A stretch of 45,902 bases of DNA from an uncultured Clostridia bacterium (GCA_947632635.1 CANRQA010000006.1:1-45902); one strand, 5' to 3'. Positions 1 through 7,607 are shown, counted from the stretch's first letter. Numbers and translations: made by a program. The notes: generated from the sequence alone by a model not told the origin.

Positions 1-228
1 TTTTCCATATTCTTTCTTTAATTCTTTAGATAGTTTTTTCAATATTTCTGTACCATAGTCTGCACGATTTTCGCCTTCTAATTCTTCTTCTGCAATTCTA
101 TATCCTATAAACCAATTTCTTTCTACTAAAGCTATATTTACTGATTGATAAGCATAATCTCTTGCTGATTCAATAATAGAACATACGTCTTCTAATACAT
201 TATCAGTTTTTTGGTATTTAATAATCAT
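1..228 (-). CDS. DUF1016 N-terminal domain protein (YhcG-like), 3' part outside window
   Basis: The first 76 codons read as the start of a DUF1016 N-terminal domain, ending with YGTEILKKLSKELKKEYGK. The central region with ALVERNWFIGYRIAEEE matches the family's 'YWxIGxxIxxEE' core. DUF1016 proteins (YhcG family) combine this helical N-domain with a C-terminal PD-(D/E)XK nuclease, which would lie left of the window. The ATG at 228 has no Shine-Dalgarno. A better start with GTAGGT upstream lies at 259 (MSLEEK) but is in another frame, and a run of eight A residues (239-246 on the complement) sits between them. Losing one A would join the two frames. The gene is therefore either frameshifted or carries a sequencing error. 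It directly follows a deformylase remnant, which suggests an insertion and deletion hot spot. The domain call is fairly secure; intactness is not. Confidence 0.6.
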   Translation of the reverse strand, partial: MIIKYQKTDNVLEDVCSIIESARDYAYQSVNIALVERNWFIGYRIAEEELEGENRADYGTEILKKLSKELKKEYGK

Positions 229-262
229 TGAATTATTGTTTTTTTTCTTCTAAACTCATTTT

Positions 263-415
263 TTACCTACTTTCTTCTGTTAAATTAAACTTGTTTAACA
301 TTTTTTTAGTTGCAAAACCATTATGTTCTTTTACTCTTTCTAAAAATACAACTCCGTCCAAATAGTCACACTCGTGCTGTATATCCCTTGCAGTAAAACC
401 TTTTACCTGTATATA
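263..415 (-). pseudogene. Peptide deformylase remnant (C-terminal fragment)
   Basis: A start-less reading frame of about 50 codons begins after a TGA at 416-418 and ends at TAA 263-265. It contains GFTARDIQHECDYLDGVVF, which is motif 3 and the following strand of peptide deformylase (normally QHExDHLxG). The second metal-binding His of HExxH is replaced: the sequence reads HECDY. Motifs 1 and 2 are absent. This is a decayed C-terminal piece, not a working enzyme. A sigma-A-like promoter sits just upstream (452-480), so the remnant may now act as leader for the DUF1016 gene a few bases downstream. Confidence 0.75.
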
Positions 416-451
416 TCATTATTCTATCACGTTTCACTTTCTTATATCCAA

Positions 452-480
452 ATTATATCAAAAAAATCCTATTATTACAA
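452..480 (-). promoter_or_regulatory. Sigma-A-like promoter before the deformylase remnant
   Basis: On the minus strand, TTGTAA (475-480) and TATAAT (452-457) are separated by 17 bp. It would drive transcription through the deformylase remnant into the DUF1016 gene. Confidence 0.55.
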
Positions 481-666
481 TGAAACAATAAATTTTTTTA
501 CTTTTTACATAAAATCATGATATACAATATGTGTATTTTATAGTACACAGCAAAAACAACCGAGAAAATTTATATATATGTATTTACAAAGTCTAAAGAA
601 AAATCTGTAAATAAATTAAATTTTTTATTGAATTAAAATACTGAGTCGGGAAAAAGTCGGGAAATT

Positions 667-711
667 AAAAAAAATAGAGCCAAACTTAAGTTTTAAGTTA
701 CGCTTAGCTCT
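667..711 (-). terminator. Intrinsic terminator after tRNA-Arg
   Basis: On the minus strand, AGAGC (707-711) pairs with GCTCT (676-680) around an inner stem AACTTAA/TTAAGTT. A run of eight T follows (667-674). It lies about 10 bp past the tRNA-Arg 3' end and so ends that transcript. Confidence 0.8.
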
Positions 712-720
712 ATGTATATG

Positions 721-796
<76 letters not shown>

Positions 797-881
797 ATTA
801 CTATATAATAATAACATATTTTAACGTAAATTGTCAATAGTTTATGCAAAATTTAAAAAAATATTAAACAAAGGAAGATTT

Positions 882-1169
882 TTATTTATCTTCCTTTACT
901 ATTTTATATCCATACTTAATAATAAGTTTCAAAGTTTCTATTGAAGTATTTCTATCATACTCCTTTTCAATATCAGGTAAATCAGAATATGGTATAAGAC
1001 AAGGCGTAGTTTTTAAATTATCATCTCTTTTTTCACCATATTTCCACCCCTCATTTATTCTACTACTTGCCCATACATCATGAGTATTTTTTGCAAGTTT
1101 TTCAGCAAGTTCTAATATATCATCACTTAATGTTATATTTGATGTATCTTCTGGTGTTGGTTTATACAT
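882..1169 (-). CDS. RyR (ryanodine receptor repeat) domain protein
   Basis: This 95-residue protein is one complete RyR domain. It begins YKPTPEDTSNITL, has ELAEKLAKNTHDVWA and INEGWKYG in the middle, and ends with PCLIPYSDLPDIEKEYDRN followed by LIIKYGYKI. These are the hallmark blocks of the RyR repeat family, known from ryanodine and IP3 receptors and from many bacterial proteins. There is no signal peptide or membrane segment, so it should be cytosolic. The start has AGGAGAGG about 7 bases upstream. It begins 18 bp after a membrane protein that carries a second, divergent RyR-like C-terminus, so the two probably form an operon and work together. Bacterial RyR domains have been suggested to bind small ligands, but the ligand here is unknown. 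Domain assignment is strong; function is open. Confidence 0.85.
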   Translation of the reverse strand: MYKPTPEDTSNITLSDDILELAEKLAKNTHDVWASSRINEGWKYGEKRDDNLKTTPCLIPYSDLPDIEKEYDRNTSIETLKLIIKYGYKIVKEDK

Positions 1170-1187
1170 ATATCTTCCTCTCCTTCA

Positions 1188-2987
1188 TTATTTTAAAATC
1201 TGCGGAATGCTTTTTATTATATCCTCATCAGATTTTTTTAAATCTTTTTTTATAACATTTTCTATTTCCTCTAAATTTTCATACTCTGTAAGTGCTGGAT
1301 GAAGTTTTGCAAGATGATGTCTATAATCGTTTGTTATAAATACATATTTTTTCACATCTTCAACAGATGCACTGTTATATCCATCAGCTCTCATATATGC
1401 CATCCATCTATCATGTTCATTTTTTGATAATTTCTTAATAACATCCTTATTATTTAATAATTCTTCAAATAATTTTAAATCTTCTTTTAAATTATTCTTA
1501 AAATTATCTTTTAATATAGAATAAATTTTATATTTAATATGTAAAGCAGTTGCTCTTGATGACCTTACATTATATTCTAGTTTATAATATTCTATCAATT
1601 TTGTATCATCCGGATTATATGATAAATGTACTTTTTTAGCTAACTTTTCAATATTTGAATTTATTATACTACTATGTAAATACATTTGTCTTATACTTCC
1701 AAAAGCATTAATATTATAACTATTATTTTTTTCATTTTTTAATACATTAATTTGATTACTTTTTAAATCACTTTGAACAAAAGCATTAATAATAGGCATA
1801 TTTGAAAAGTTTTCTTTATCTTCTCTTAAAAAGAATCTTCTTAAGAATATTGCTGTATTAATATTTTCTTCATCACTATCTAATGCAACAATACAATAAT
1901 TTATTCCTGTTTTTGCAAGTTCATTTAATTTTAATGTAGCAAAACTTGAATTTATATCAGCAGTTACAAAATTATAATCGTAATTTTCAATAAGTTCTTT
2001 GTTATGGTTCAATAATTCTTCTTTTAGTTTATTTGCATTAATATCTATTATACTTATTTTTAATTTATAACCAATAAGTTGACCACACCAAGTAACAGTT
2101 TTTAAAAATTCTTTTGCCATTTTGCTAGTACCAACAATAAGTACAGAAATTATATTATTAGTAGCATGTAAATATAACGGCTTTCTATCAAGCAAGTTAT
2201 ATACTGTTCTTTCAATTTCATTTACAATTTCTAACTGTATATTTCCTTTATCTGTTGAATCTAATATTATTCTTGGTAAATCAGTATTTGTTATTAAATA
2301 TATTTTTATATTCTTCTGTTTATATTTTTCTATTAAACTTAATGTAATATCTAAATCTTTGTCACTATCATTTGATAAAATGTAGCAAGTAATATCTTTA
2401 CTTCTTATACTATTTAAATTAATGTTTTCTAGACTTTTTGTATATTTTATTATATTTGCCTCTTTAATATTTTCTAATATACCATTTTCTTCTTCTTTGT
2501 TATAATTTGCAAATAACATTGTAATATTTTTATTATCTAAACTTTCAGCAATAGTTATAGATTTTTCATTAATATTTGAAAATATAACAACTTTTTTATT
2601 AAAGTTAAATAATAATTTTATTTTTGAGGTAAAATCATTTATTAAAGATAATAAAAAAGATACTGTAAGAAGTGGCATTAATAAATGATGTATATACATT
2701 AAACCGATGTATATTATATTAACTATTCCAACAGTTTCTATACTGTTTATAATACTTATATCCTCATTTAATATTATAGTTTGTGCAGCATATATAATTG
2801 AAAATACAATTTTTGATACTATATTACTTGCCTCTATTAATGGATATACAAGTACAGTAAGTGAGATTGTAAGTCCAATTAAAAGTATTGGGATACATTT
2901 TTTTATATCATTAATGTGCCTTTTTGCTTTAATCCCTGTAAATATTAAAATTATACAAACAAGTATTAAATATATAATTTTTTCCAC
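1188..2987 (-). CDS. Membrane protein with Rossmann/RCK-like middle and RyR-like C-terminus
   Basis: A protein of about 599 residues. The first 120 residues are hydrophobic, with three or four membrane segments. A cytosolic region follows containing two Rossmann-like beginnings: KVVIFSNINEKSITIAESL near residue 135 and ISVLIVGTSKMAKEFL near residue 285. These recall TrkA-N/RCK nucleotide-binding domains of potassium channels. Near residue 520 comes EHDRWMAYMRADGY, the start of an RyR-like domain that runs to the C-terminus. The layout suggests a ligand-gated channel or sensor, but no pore filter motif is evident, so this is inference. GTG at 2987 is chosen because GAGGTG lies 6 bases upstream; a GTG at 2996 overlaps that ribosome site. 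It is followed after 18 bp by the small RyR protein. A sigma-A promoter lies at 3016-3044. Confidence 0.7.
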   Translation of the reverse strand: MEKIIYLILVCIILIFTGIKAKRHINDIKKCIPILLIGLTISLTVLVYPLIEASNIVSKIVFSIIYAAQTIILNEDISIINSIETVGIVNIIYIGLMYIHHLLMPLLTVSFLLSLINDFTSKIKLLFNFNKKVVIFSNINEKSITIAESLDNKNITMLFANYNKEEENGILENIKEANIIKYTKSLENINLNSIRSKDITCYILSNDSDKDLDITLSLIEKYKQKNIKIYLITNTDLPRIILDSTDKGNIQLEIVNEIERTVYNLLDRKPLYLHATNNIISVLIVGTSKMAKEFLKTVTWCGQLIGYKLKISIIDINANKLKEELLNHNKELIENYDYNFVTADINSSFATLKLNELAKTGINYCIVALDSDEENINTAIFLRRFFLREDKENFSNMPIINAFVQSDLKSNQINVLKNEKNNSYNINAFGSIRQMYLHSSIINSNIEKLAKKVHLSYNPDDTKLIEYYKLEYNVRSSRATALHIKYKIYSILKDNFKNNLKEDLKLFEELLNNKDVIKKLSKNEHDRWMAYMRADGYNSASVEDVKKYVFITNDYRHHLAKLHPALTEYENLEEIENVIKKDLKKSDEDIIKSIPQILK

Positions 2988-3015
2988 AACATTCACCTCA
3001 ATAAACTACAATATA

Positions 3016-3044
3016 ATTATATCACCTTTTTATGTAAATTTCAA
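3016..3044 (-). promoter_or_regulatory. Sigma-A promoter of the RyR operon
   Basis: On the minus strand, TTGAAA (3039-3044), a 17-bp spacer and TATAAT (3016-3021) lie about 30 bp before the GTG start at 2987. Confidence 0.7.
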
Positions 3045-3069
3045 GTGAATTAAATTAAAAAGCTGTAGA

Positions 3070-3113
3070 AAATAAAGCACTTACAATATATTTAATTGTA
3101 AATGCTTTATTTT
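3070..3113. terminator. Hairpin terminator between spoIIID and the RyR operon
   Basis: Inverted arms AATAAAGC (3071-3078) plus TTACAAT (3081-3087) pair with ATTGTAA (3095-3101) plus GCTTTATT (3104-3111), with one internal mismatch. T-rich tracts lie at the ends. It sits just past the spoIIID stop and would insulate the RyR operon promoter. Confidence 0.65.
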
Positions 3114-3121
3114 AAAAAGTA

Positions 3122-3391
3122 CTATTTCTTCATACTATATTTTCTCTTAGTGGCTTCTCCACCACGTATATGTTTAACTCGCGCATTATATTCTAATTTC
3201 TTTTTTACTTCATCTACTCTTGAAAGATTATACTTAATAGCACGTACACTCAAATCTATGTGTACAGAGCTTTTTGAAACATTAAGCGTTTCAGCCACTG
3301 TCCTAATTGTTTGTCCTTCTTTTAAGAAAAGCTCTATTTCCTCCTTTGTCCGCATAACCATTTCATTTTGATCTGCCCTTTTTCTTTCCAA
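3122..3391 (-). CDS. spoIIID: Sporulation transcriptional regulator SpoIIID
   Basis: An 89-residue DNA-binding protein of the SpoIIID family, the mother-cell regulator that acts with sigma-E and prepares sigma-K expression. The helix-turn-helix is clear (TIRTVAETLNVSKSSVHIDL, residues about 30-50). The C-terminal basic block HIRGGEATKRKY is the family signature (HLRGGEATKxKY in Bacillus). TTG at 3391 is preferred because AAGGAG lies 8 bases upstream; the GTG at 3400 overlaps that site. The gene stands alone, with its own promoter-like sequence at 3447-3475 and a hairpin after the stop. Its presence is the best single sign that the organism can form endospores. Length is normal for the family. 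Confidence 0.92.
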   Translation of the reverse strand: MERKRADQNEMVMRTKEEIELFLKEGQTIRTVAETLNVSKSSVHIDLSVRAIKYNLSRVDEVKKKLEYNARVKHIRGGEATKRKYSMKK

Positions 3392-3446
3392 AATTACCAC
3401 TCCTTAAATTTAATTTGTTTTTAACAGTATAGATAACATAATAACT

Positions 3447-3475
3447 ATTATACTATAATTTTTTTTATTTGTAAA
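3447..3475 (-). promoter_or_regulatory. Promoter-like sequence upstream of spoIIID
   Basis: On the minus strand, TTTACA (3470-3475), a 17-bp spacer and TATAAT (3447-3452). This looks like sigma-A, whereas spoIIID is transcribed by sigma-E in Bacillus subtilis. Confidence 0.5.
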
Positions 3476-3510
3476 GTGTATTTGTACATTTATTTTTTAT
3501 TTTTTATTTT

Positions 3511-5103
3511 TCATTTTTCATTTTTTACTTTTTCTAAATACTCATCATAAGTCATTCTTCTATCAATAACTCCATTATCTGTTATTTCTATAATTCTATT
3601 TGCTATAGTTTCAATAAACTGATGATCATGTGAAACAAAAATCATTTCAGCTGTACTACGAATAAGTCCGTTATTTAAAGCAGTTATACTCTCTAAGTCT
3701 AAATGATTTGTAGGTTCATCTAAAAGTATAAAATTAGGTTTTTCAAGCATACAGCGAGATAACATACACCTTGCTTTTTCACCACCGGATAAAACATTTA
3801 CCTTCTTTAAAGATTCTTCACCAGAAAACAACATCCTACCCAAAAAGCTTCTAATTATAGTTTCATCATTAATGTTATATTCATCTGCTAGCCATTTAAC
3901 AATAGATTTATCTGATTTAAAAAATTCTTCATTATCTTGTGGTAAATATGATGGTTTTATAGTTTTTCCAAATGTAATTTTTCCTTTATCTTGCTTTGTA
4001 ATTCCCATTATTACTTTAAATAAAGCAGTTTTTGCTATAGAATTAGAGCCAACAAGTGCAATTTTATCTCCCTTTAATACTTTAAATGAAATGTTTTTTA
4101 ATACTTGAACGCCATCAATATTTAAACTAATATTATCTACATCTAATATTTCTTTTCCAGATTCTACTTCAGGTTTAAATTCTATAAACGGATATTTTCT
4201 TGTAGATGGTACTATTTCATCAAGCACAATTTTTTCTAATGTCTTTTTCCTTGACGTAGCTTGTTTTGATTTTGAAGCATTAGCACTAAATCTACGTATA
4301 AAATCTTCAAGTTCTTTTATCTTTTCTTCCTTTTTCTTGTTTGCCTCTTTCATCTGTTTTAAGGCTAACTGACTTGATTCATACCAAAAATCATAGTTTC
4401 CTACATATAATTTTATTTTGTTATAGTCTATATCTACAATATGTGTACAAACTTTATTTAGAAAATGCCTATCATGAGATACTACTATTACAGTATTTTC
4501 ATATTCAATTAAAAATTCTTCAAGCCAAGATATTGCATCTATATCTAGGTTATTTGTAGGCTCGTCAAGAAGTAATATATCTGGGTTTCCAAATAGAGCT
4601 TGAGCAAGTAATACTTTTACTTTTTGTGGTCCTGTAAGCTCTTTTACATATTTATCATGATACTTTGTTTCTATTCCAAGACCATTTAAAAGTTTTTCTG
4701 CATCACTTTCAGCCATCCAACCATTTAAAGCCTCAAATTCGGCTTCTAGATGTCCTGCTTTTATTCCATCTTCTTCATTAAAATCTTCTTTTGAGTACAG
4801 TGCCTCTTTTTCTTTCATTATATCATATAGCCTTGTGTTTCCTCTAATTACAGCATCAAGCACTTTTACATCATCATATTCATAATGGTTTTGTTTTAAA
4901 ATTCCAATTCTTTCATTTGGCGAAATAAATACTTCTCCCTCACTTGGTTCTATCTGACCTGAAAGTATTTTTAAAAAAGTAGATTTTCCTGCACCATTTG
5001 CCCCTATTACTCCATAACAGTTTCCTTTTGTAAATTTTATATTCACATCTTCAAATAACGTTCTTTTTCCAAATCTTAAAGTTACCCCACTTGTTCCAAT
5101 CAT
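3511..5103 (-). CDS. ABC-F family ATPase, YkpA/YbiT type
   Basis: A soluble 530-residue protein with two ABC ATPase domains and no membrane segments, so an ABC-F translation factor rather than a transporter. Domain 1 has Walker A GANGAGKS (residues 34-41) and LLLDEPTNNLD with VIVVSHDRHFL. The signature reads LTGPQKVKVLLAQALF instead of LSGGQ, and the second Walker A is GSNSIAKT. Both departures are typical of the YkpA/YbiT branch. The inter-domain linker is basic and helical (region around RRFSANASKSKQA), as expected for the P-site tRNA interaction motif. Domain 2 has NVLSGGEKARCMLSR and ILLDEPTNHLDLES. ABC-F proteins act on the ribosome; some protect it from antibiotics, but this branch is not a classical resistance group. 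The start has GGGAGG upstream and a promoter at 5134-5162. Confidence 0.9.
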   Translation of the reverse strand: MIGTSGVTLRFGKRTLFEDVNIKFTKGNCYGVIGANGAGKSTFLKILSGQIEPSEGEVFISPNERIGILKQNHYEYDDVKVLDAVIRGNTRLYDIMKEKEALYSKEDFNEEDGIKAGHLEAEFEALNGWMAESDAEKLLNGLGIETKYHDKYVKELTGPQKVKVLLAQALFGNPDILLLDEPTNNLDIDAISWLEEFLIEYENTVIVVSHDRHFLNKVCTHIVDIDYNKIKLYVGNYDFWYESSQLALKQMKEANKKKEEKIKELEDFIRRFSANASKSKQATSRKKTLEKIVLDEIVPSTRKYPFIEFKPEVESGKEILDVDNISLNIDGVQVLKNISFKVLKGDKIALVGSNSIAKTALFKVIMGITKQDKGKITFGKTIKPSYLPQDNEEFFKSDKSIVKWLADEYNINDETIIRSFLGRMLFSGEESLKKVNVLSGGEKARCMLSRCMLEKPNFILLDEPTNHLDLESITALNNGLIRSTAEMIFVSHDHQFIETIANRIIEITDNGVIDRRMTYDEYLEKVKNEK

Positions 5104-5133
5104 ATGTTTTTGCCTCCCTTTTTAATAAAATAT

Positions 5134-5162
5134 ATTTTACTATATATTTTACTTAAAATCAA
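5134..5162 (-). promoter_or_regulatory. Sigma-A promoter of the ABC-F gene
   Basis: TTGATT (5157-5162), 17 bp, TAAAAT (5134-5139) on the minus strand, about 30 bp before the ATG. Confidence 0.65.
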
Positions 5163-5167
5163 GCATA

Positions 5168-5201
5168 ACAAAATCGCTATTAAACATATGTAAAATAGCG
5201 A
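5168..5201 (-). terminator. Terminator after the DUF5684 gene
   Basis: The stem TCGCTATT/AATAGCGA (arms 5174-5181 and 5194-5201) is followed on the minus strand by TTTTGTT. It lies between the DUF5684 stop and the ABC-F promoter. Confidence 0.7.
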
Positions 5202-5244
5202 CTAATTTAAATATTTTTTCCTATACAAAATTTAATACTTTGTA

Positions 5245-5676
5245 TTATGCGATAGCTTGATGTTCTGAACTATCAAATGCAAGTATTGCCATAAATATTA
5301 TATTTAAGAATATTAGACCAACGGCAAATCCGCCACCTTTTCCAAATGCTTTAGCAAGATTTACATATAATAGTATCATAACAATAATATTTGCAATTGG
5401 TACAAGCATAAGAAGTAATAACCATGGATTCATATTTGCAACTTGGAATAACACTACCATATTGTATATTGGAATAAGTGATGCCCAACCTGGTTTTCCA
5501 GCCTTTGTAAATATCTTCCACTGACATATTATTGCAAACACAGCAATTAACAATGATATAATATAAAACATTACACCCATTGCTGCAATAGCGCCAAATA
5601 ACGCTCCAAAAGCTCCACTTTCTTCAGCTGTTAAAGCTGTTGTTCCATAATCATACATAGTACTATAATCGTACAT
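5245..5676 (-). CDS. DUF5684-type small membrane protein
   Basis: A 143-residue hydrophobic protein with about four membrane segments. After a tyrosine-rich N-terminus (MYDYSTMYDYG) comes a long hydrophobic helix, then WKIFTKAGKPGWASLIPIYN, a motif seen in DUF5684 proteins and in the membrane parts of some signal-peptidase-like proteins. Then follow a Pro-containing hairpin (LLLMLVPIANIIVMI) and LAKAFGKGGGFAVGLIFL. The biochemical role is unknown. The ATG at 5676 is chosen because AGGAGGGG lies just upstream and a consensus promoter sits at 5696-5724, which leaves a leader of only about 13 nt. Upstream in-frame codons are therefore not part of the protein. The gene is a single transcription unit, followed by a terminator. 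Confidence 0.75.
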   Translation of the reverse strand: MYDYSTMYDYGTTALTAEESGAFGALFGAIAAMGVMFYIISLLIAVFAIICQWKIFTKAGKPGWASLIPIYNMVVLFQVANMNPWLLLLMLVPIANIIVMILLYVNLAKAFGKGGGFAVGLIFLNIIFMAILAFDSSEHQAIA

Positions 5677-5695
5677 AATATCCCCTCCTGTAGTT

Positions 5696-5724
5696 ATAAT
5701 ACAACATTTTATAATCTTTGTCAA
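5696..5724 (-). promoter_or_regulatory. Strong sigma-A promoter of the DUF5684 gene
   Basis: A perfect TTGACA (5719-5724), 17-bp spacer and TATTAT (5696-5701) on the minus strand. Confidence 0.8.
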
Positions 5725-5783
5725 TAAAATAACATAATTTCATTTCTATTTTTTTATTTTTTTCGACATTTTTCTGATATTTA

Positions 5784-5812
5784 TTGATTTTACTAAATTA
5801 TTAAGTTAAAAT
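5784..5812 (+). promoter_or_regulatory. Sigma-A-like promoter of mscL
   Basis: TTGATT (5784-5789), 17-bp spacer, TAAAAT (5807-5812) on the plus strand. The expected start of transcription is around 5819, only about 10 nt before the ATG. Confidence 0.55.
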
Positions 5813-5828
5813 ATAATTGGTGATTAAA

Positions 5829-6392
5829 ATGAGTAAGAAAAAAGATTTTGATAAAACTAAAGAAATACTAAAAGAACAAAAAAAGAAAAACGAAGAAAAA
5901 GCTAAAAAGGCTTTAGATGAATACAAGAATTTTGCAATGAAAGGTAATGTTATTGATCTTGCTATTGGTGTAGTTATTGGTAGTGCATTTACAAATATTG
6001 TTAATACTTTAGTAAGTGCTATAATAACACCTATTATTAGTCTTTTAACTAATGATGTTGATCTTTCAACTTTATTTATAACTCTAAAAGGTGGTCATTT
6101 TGATACACTTGCAGAGGCAAAAGCTGCAGGTGCAATAACACTTGATTATGGTACTTTTCTTAATGCAATCATTAATTTTTTAATTATATCTATTGTTCTT
6201 TTTATAGTATTTAGAAAAATTATGAAAAGTAATAGAAATAACGCTAAAGAAGAGGCAGAAATTAAAGAAGTTACAACAAAAACTTGCCCATATTGTATGA
6301 GTACTATTCCAATTGAAGCTTCTAAATGTGCATATTGTACAAGCTCTTTAGAAAATATACAAGAAACTGAAACAAACTTTAAAATTGAATAA
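5829..6392 (+). CDS. mscL: Large-conductance mechanosensitive channel MscL with C-terminal zinc ribbon
   Basis: A 187-residue protein. MscL is a homopentameric inner-membrane channel that opens under membrane tension to release solutes during osmotic downshock. The core is recognisable: DEYKNFAMKGNVIDLAIGVVIGSAF (split across the N-terminal helix and TM1), TM1 with the ISLLTN loop end, and a TM2 around INFLIISIVLFIVF. Family members are about 130-150 residues. The extra length comes from a highly charged N-terminal helix of about 35 residues and a C-terminal CPYC/CAYC zinc ribbon in place of the usual amphipathic bundle. ATG 5829 is chosen over TTG 5817 because GGTGAT precedes it at proper spacing. 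It is the only clear plus-strand gene in the window and ends in a hairpin shared with the converging gene. Confidence 0.93.
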   Translation: MSKKKDFDKTKEILKEQKKKNEEKAKKALDEYKNFAMKGNVIDLAIGVVIGSAFTNIVNTLVSAIITPIISLLTNDVDLSTLFITLKGGHFDTLAEAKAAGAITLDYGTFLNAIINFLIISIVLFIVFRKIMKSNRNNAKEEAEIKEVTTKTCPYCMSTIPIEASKCAYCTSSLENIQETETNFKIE

Positions 6393-6403
6393 GAAAAACT
6401 AAA

Positions 6404-6439
6404 AATACTCTAATAGCCAAAACTACTAGAGTATTTTTT
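6404..6439. terminator. Bidirectional terminator between mscL and the Replic_Relax-like gene
   Basis: AATACTCTA (6404-6412) pairs with TAGAGTATT (6427-6435), and T residues follow to 6439 on the plus strand. A-rich sequence on the other side gives a T tract for the minus strand too. The two genes converge here. Confidence 0.8.
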
Positions 6440-6440
6440 C

Positions 6441-7469
6441 TTATTCTATTACCATATTTGAATTAAATTTCATATCATTTCCTATTTTTTTATCATTACT
6501 TGATGCATTTGCTCCCTCTTTTAATATATCCAATTTCTTTGTTACTACTTTATATTTCTTGCTTTCACTATCTAATTCAAAAACACTAATAGAGTTTTCT
6601 AAATTTGGCTCTAAATGTTTTAATTCAGTAGTAAAATACAGATCTTCATCTTTTAAGAAGGTACTTACTTTTTTTATTATTCTAAACATCTCTGCAATAT
6701 GTTTTATATCTTCTCCAACAAAGACAAGTTGAGGTACGTTATAAAAACCTGCATCATTTTTTGCAAAATTTTCGTAAAAGTCAGAATATAATTGTACTTT
6801 TTCTGCAAACATATTTTCCCAATCTTCATTTCTTCTAACTACTTCAAATACAAAATTTACTTCATCTGCGTCTTTTTTTAATGTTACCATTCCACCAGTT
6901 GGTTTAAATTTTACATTGTATTTTTTTGAATAAAGTAGTATGTTAGGGTCAGTAGATTTATATGCTTCTACTTTCTGCATATATGCTATTATAACCTGAT
7001 TACCTGCTAGTTTTCTTTTTACTGCATATGCTGGTTTTGTATTATCTGTTGGTTGCCATGTTGTAGGTATATTTCTTTGTTTTAATATATACGTAGCAAT
7101 TTTATCCATTGCATAAGCCCTATATGAACTCTTACCAGATTCACTTTGGAAATAATAACGTGCTATTACCTTTGATTTAGTTAAATCTTCTAGCCATTTT
7201 GCAACTTTATTCTGCTTTTTATCTTCTTCAATATCATCTAATTTACCTCTTAAGTCTAAAATTTGTGTAACTTGTCTTGATGTTACAAATCCAAATTCAT
7301 TAACAACTTCTAATGCCTTTATATGAGATTCATTTATATATCCCATATCCATTTTAAATACTACTTGGTTTATTGATGCAAATCCATCCTTTCCATCAAA
7401 AACCTTTACTTCATTTTCCCTTACAGCAAATGGGGAAACAACTGTTTTTACTTCTTTATCATTTACCAC
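6441..7469 (-). CDS. Replication-relaxation (Replic_Relax)-like winged-helix protein
   Basis: A soluble 342-residue protein. Residues about 45-135 form a winged-helix region (HIKALEVVNEFGFVTSRQV, then KWLEDLTKSKVIARYY). The second half has ADEVNFVFEVVRRNEDW followed by EKVQLYSDFYENF, which resembles the restriction-endonuclease-like half of Replic_Relax proteins; those are found on plasmids and conjugative elements. The C-terminal 60 residues are not recognisable. The start is GTG 7469, with GGAG 8 bases upstream. The gene has its own promoter (7569-7597) and a leader of about 90 nt containing a 10-bp inverted repeat. It is separated from the upstream S1-domain gene by a terminator. Proximity to the secretion cluster suggests it handles DNA or regulates that cluster. 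The family call is moderate and is not backed by a search. Confidence 0.55.
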   Translation of the reverse strand: MVNDKEVKTVVSPFAVRENEVKVFDGKDGFASINQVVFKMDMGYINESHIKALEVVNEFGFVTSRQVTQILDLRGKLDDIEEDKKQNKVAKWLEDLTKSKVIARYYFQSESGKSSYRAYAMDKIATYILKQRNIPTTWQPTDNTKPAYAVKRKLAGNQVIIAYMQKVEAYKSTDPNILLYSKKYNVKFKPTGGMVTLKKDADEVNFVFEVVRRNEDWENMFAEKVQLYSDFYENFAKNDAGFYNVPQLVFVGEDIKHIAEMFRIIKKVSTFLKDEDLYFTTELKHLEPNLENSISVFELDSESKKYKVVTKKLDILKEGANASSNDKKIGNDMKFNSNMVIE

Positions 7470-7513
7470 TTAAAACACTCCTTAAATTTTAATTTTGAAA
7501 TTTAACATTCAAT

Positions 7514-7537
7514 TATCTAAATATAACTATTTAGATA
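7514..7537. repeat. 10-bp perfect inverted repeat in the leader of the Replic_Relax-like gene
   Basis: TATCTAAATA (7514-7523), a four-base loop TAAC, then TATTTAGATA (7528-7537). It lies between the promoter and the start codon. It could be an operator for a dimeric winged-helix protein or an RNA hairpin. It has no T tract, so it is not a terminator. Confidence 0.7.
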
Positions 7538-7568
7538 TAATACAAGGAAAATTTCTTCCTATAATTTA

Positions 7569-7597
7569 ATTATACACCACATTTTTATTCTATGCAA
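7569..7597 (-). promoter_or_regulatory. Sigma-A promoter of the Replic_Relax-like gene
   Basis: TTGCAT (7592-7597), 17 bp, TATAAT (7569-7574) on the minus strand. Confidence 0.7.
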
Positions 7598-7607
7598 TAG
7601 AAAAATA

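Noticed and set aside
640-662. Short direct repeat GTCGGGA ... GTCGGGA near the tRNA
   Set aside because: Only two 7-base copies separated by four A residues; too short to call an att site or a CRISPR unit.
3511-5103. ABC-F gene as an antibiotic resistance determinant
   Set aside because: Signature deviations (LTGPQ, GSNSIAKT) match the YkpA/YbiT branch, which is not a classical resistance group.
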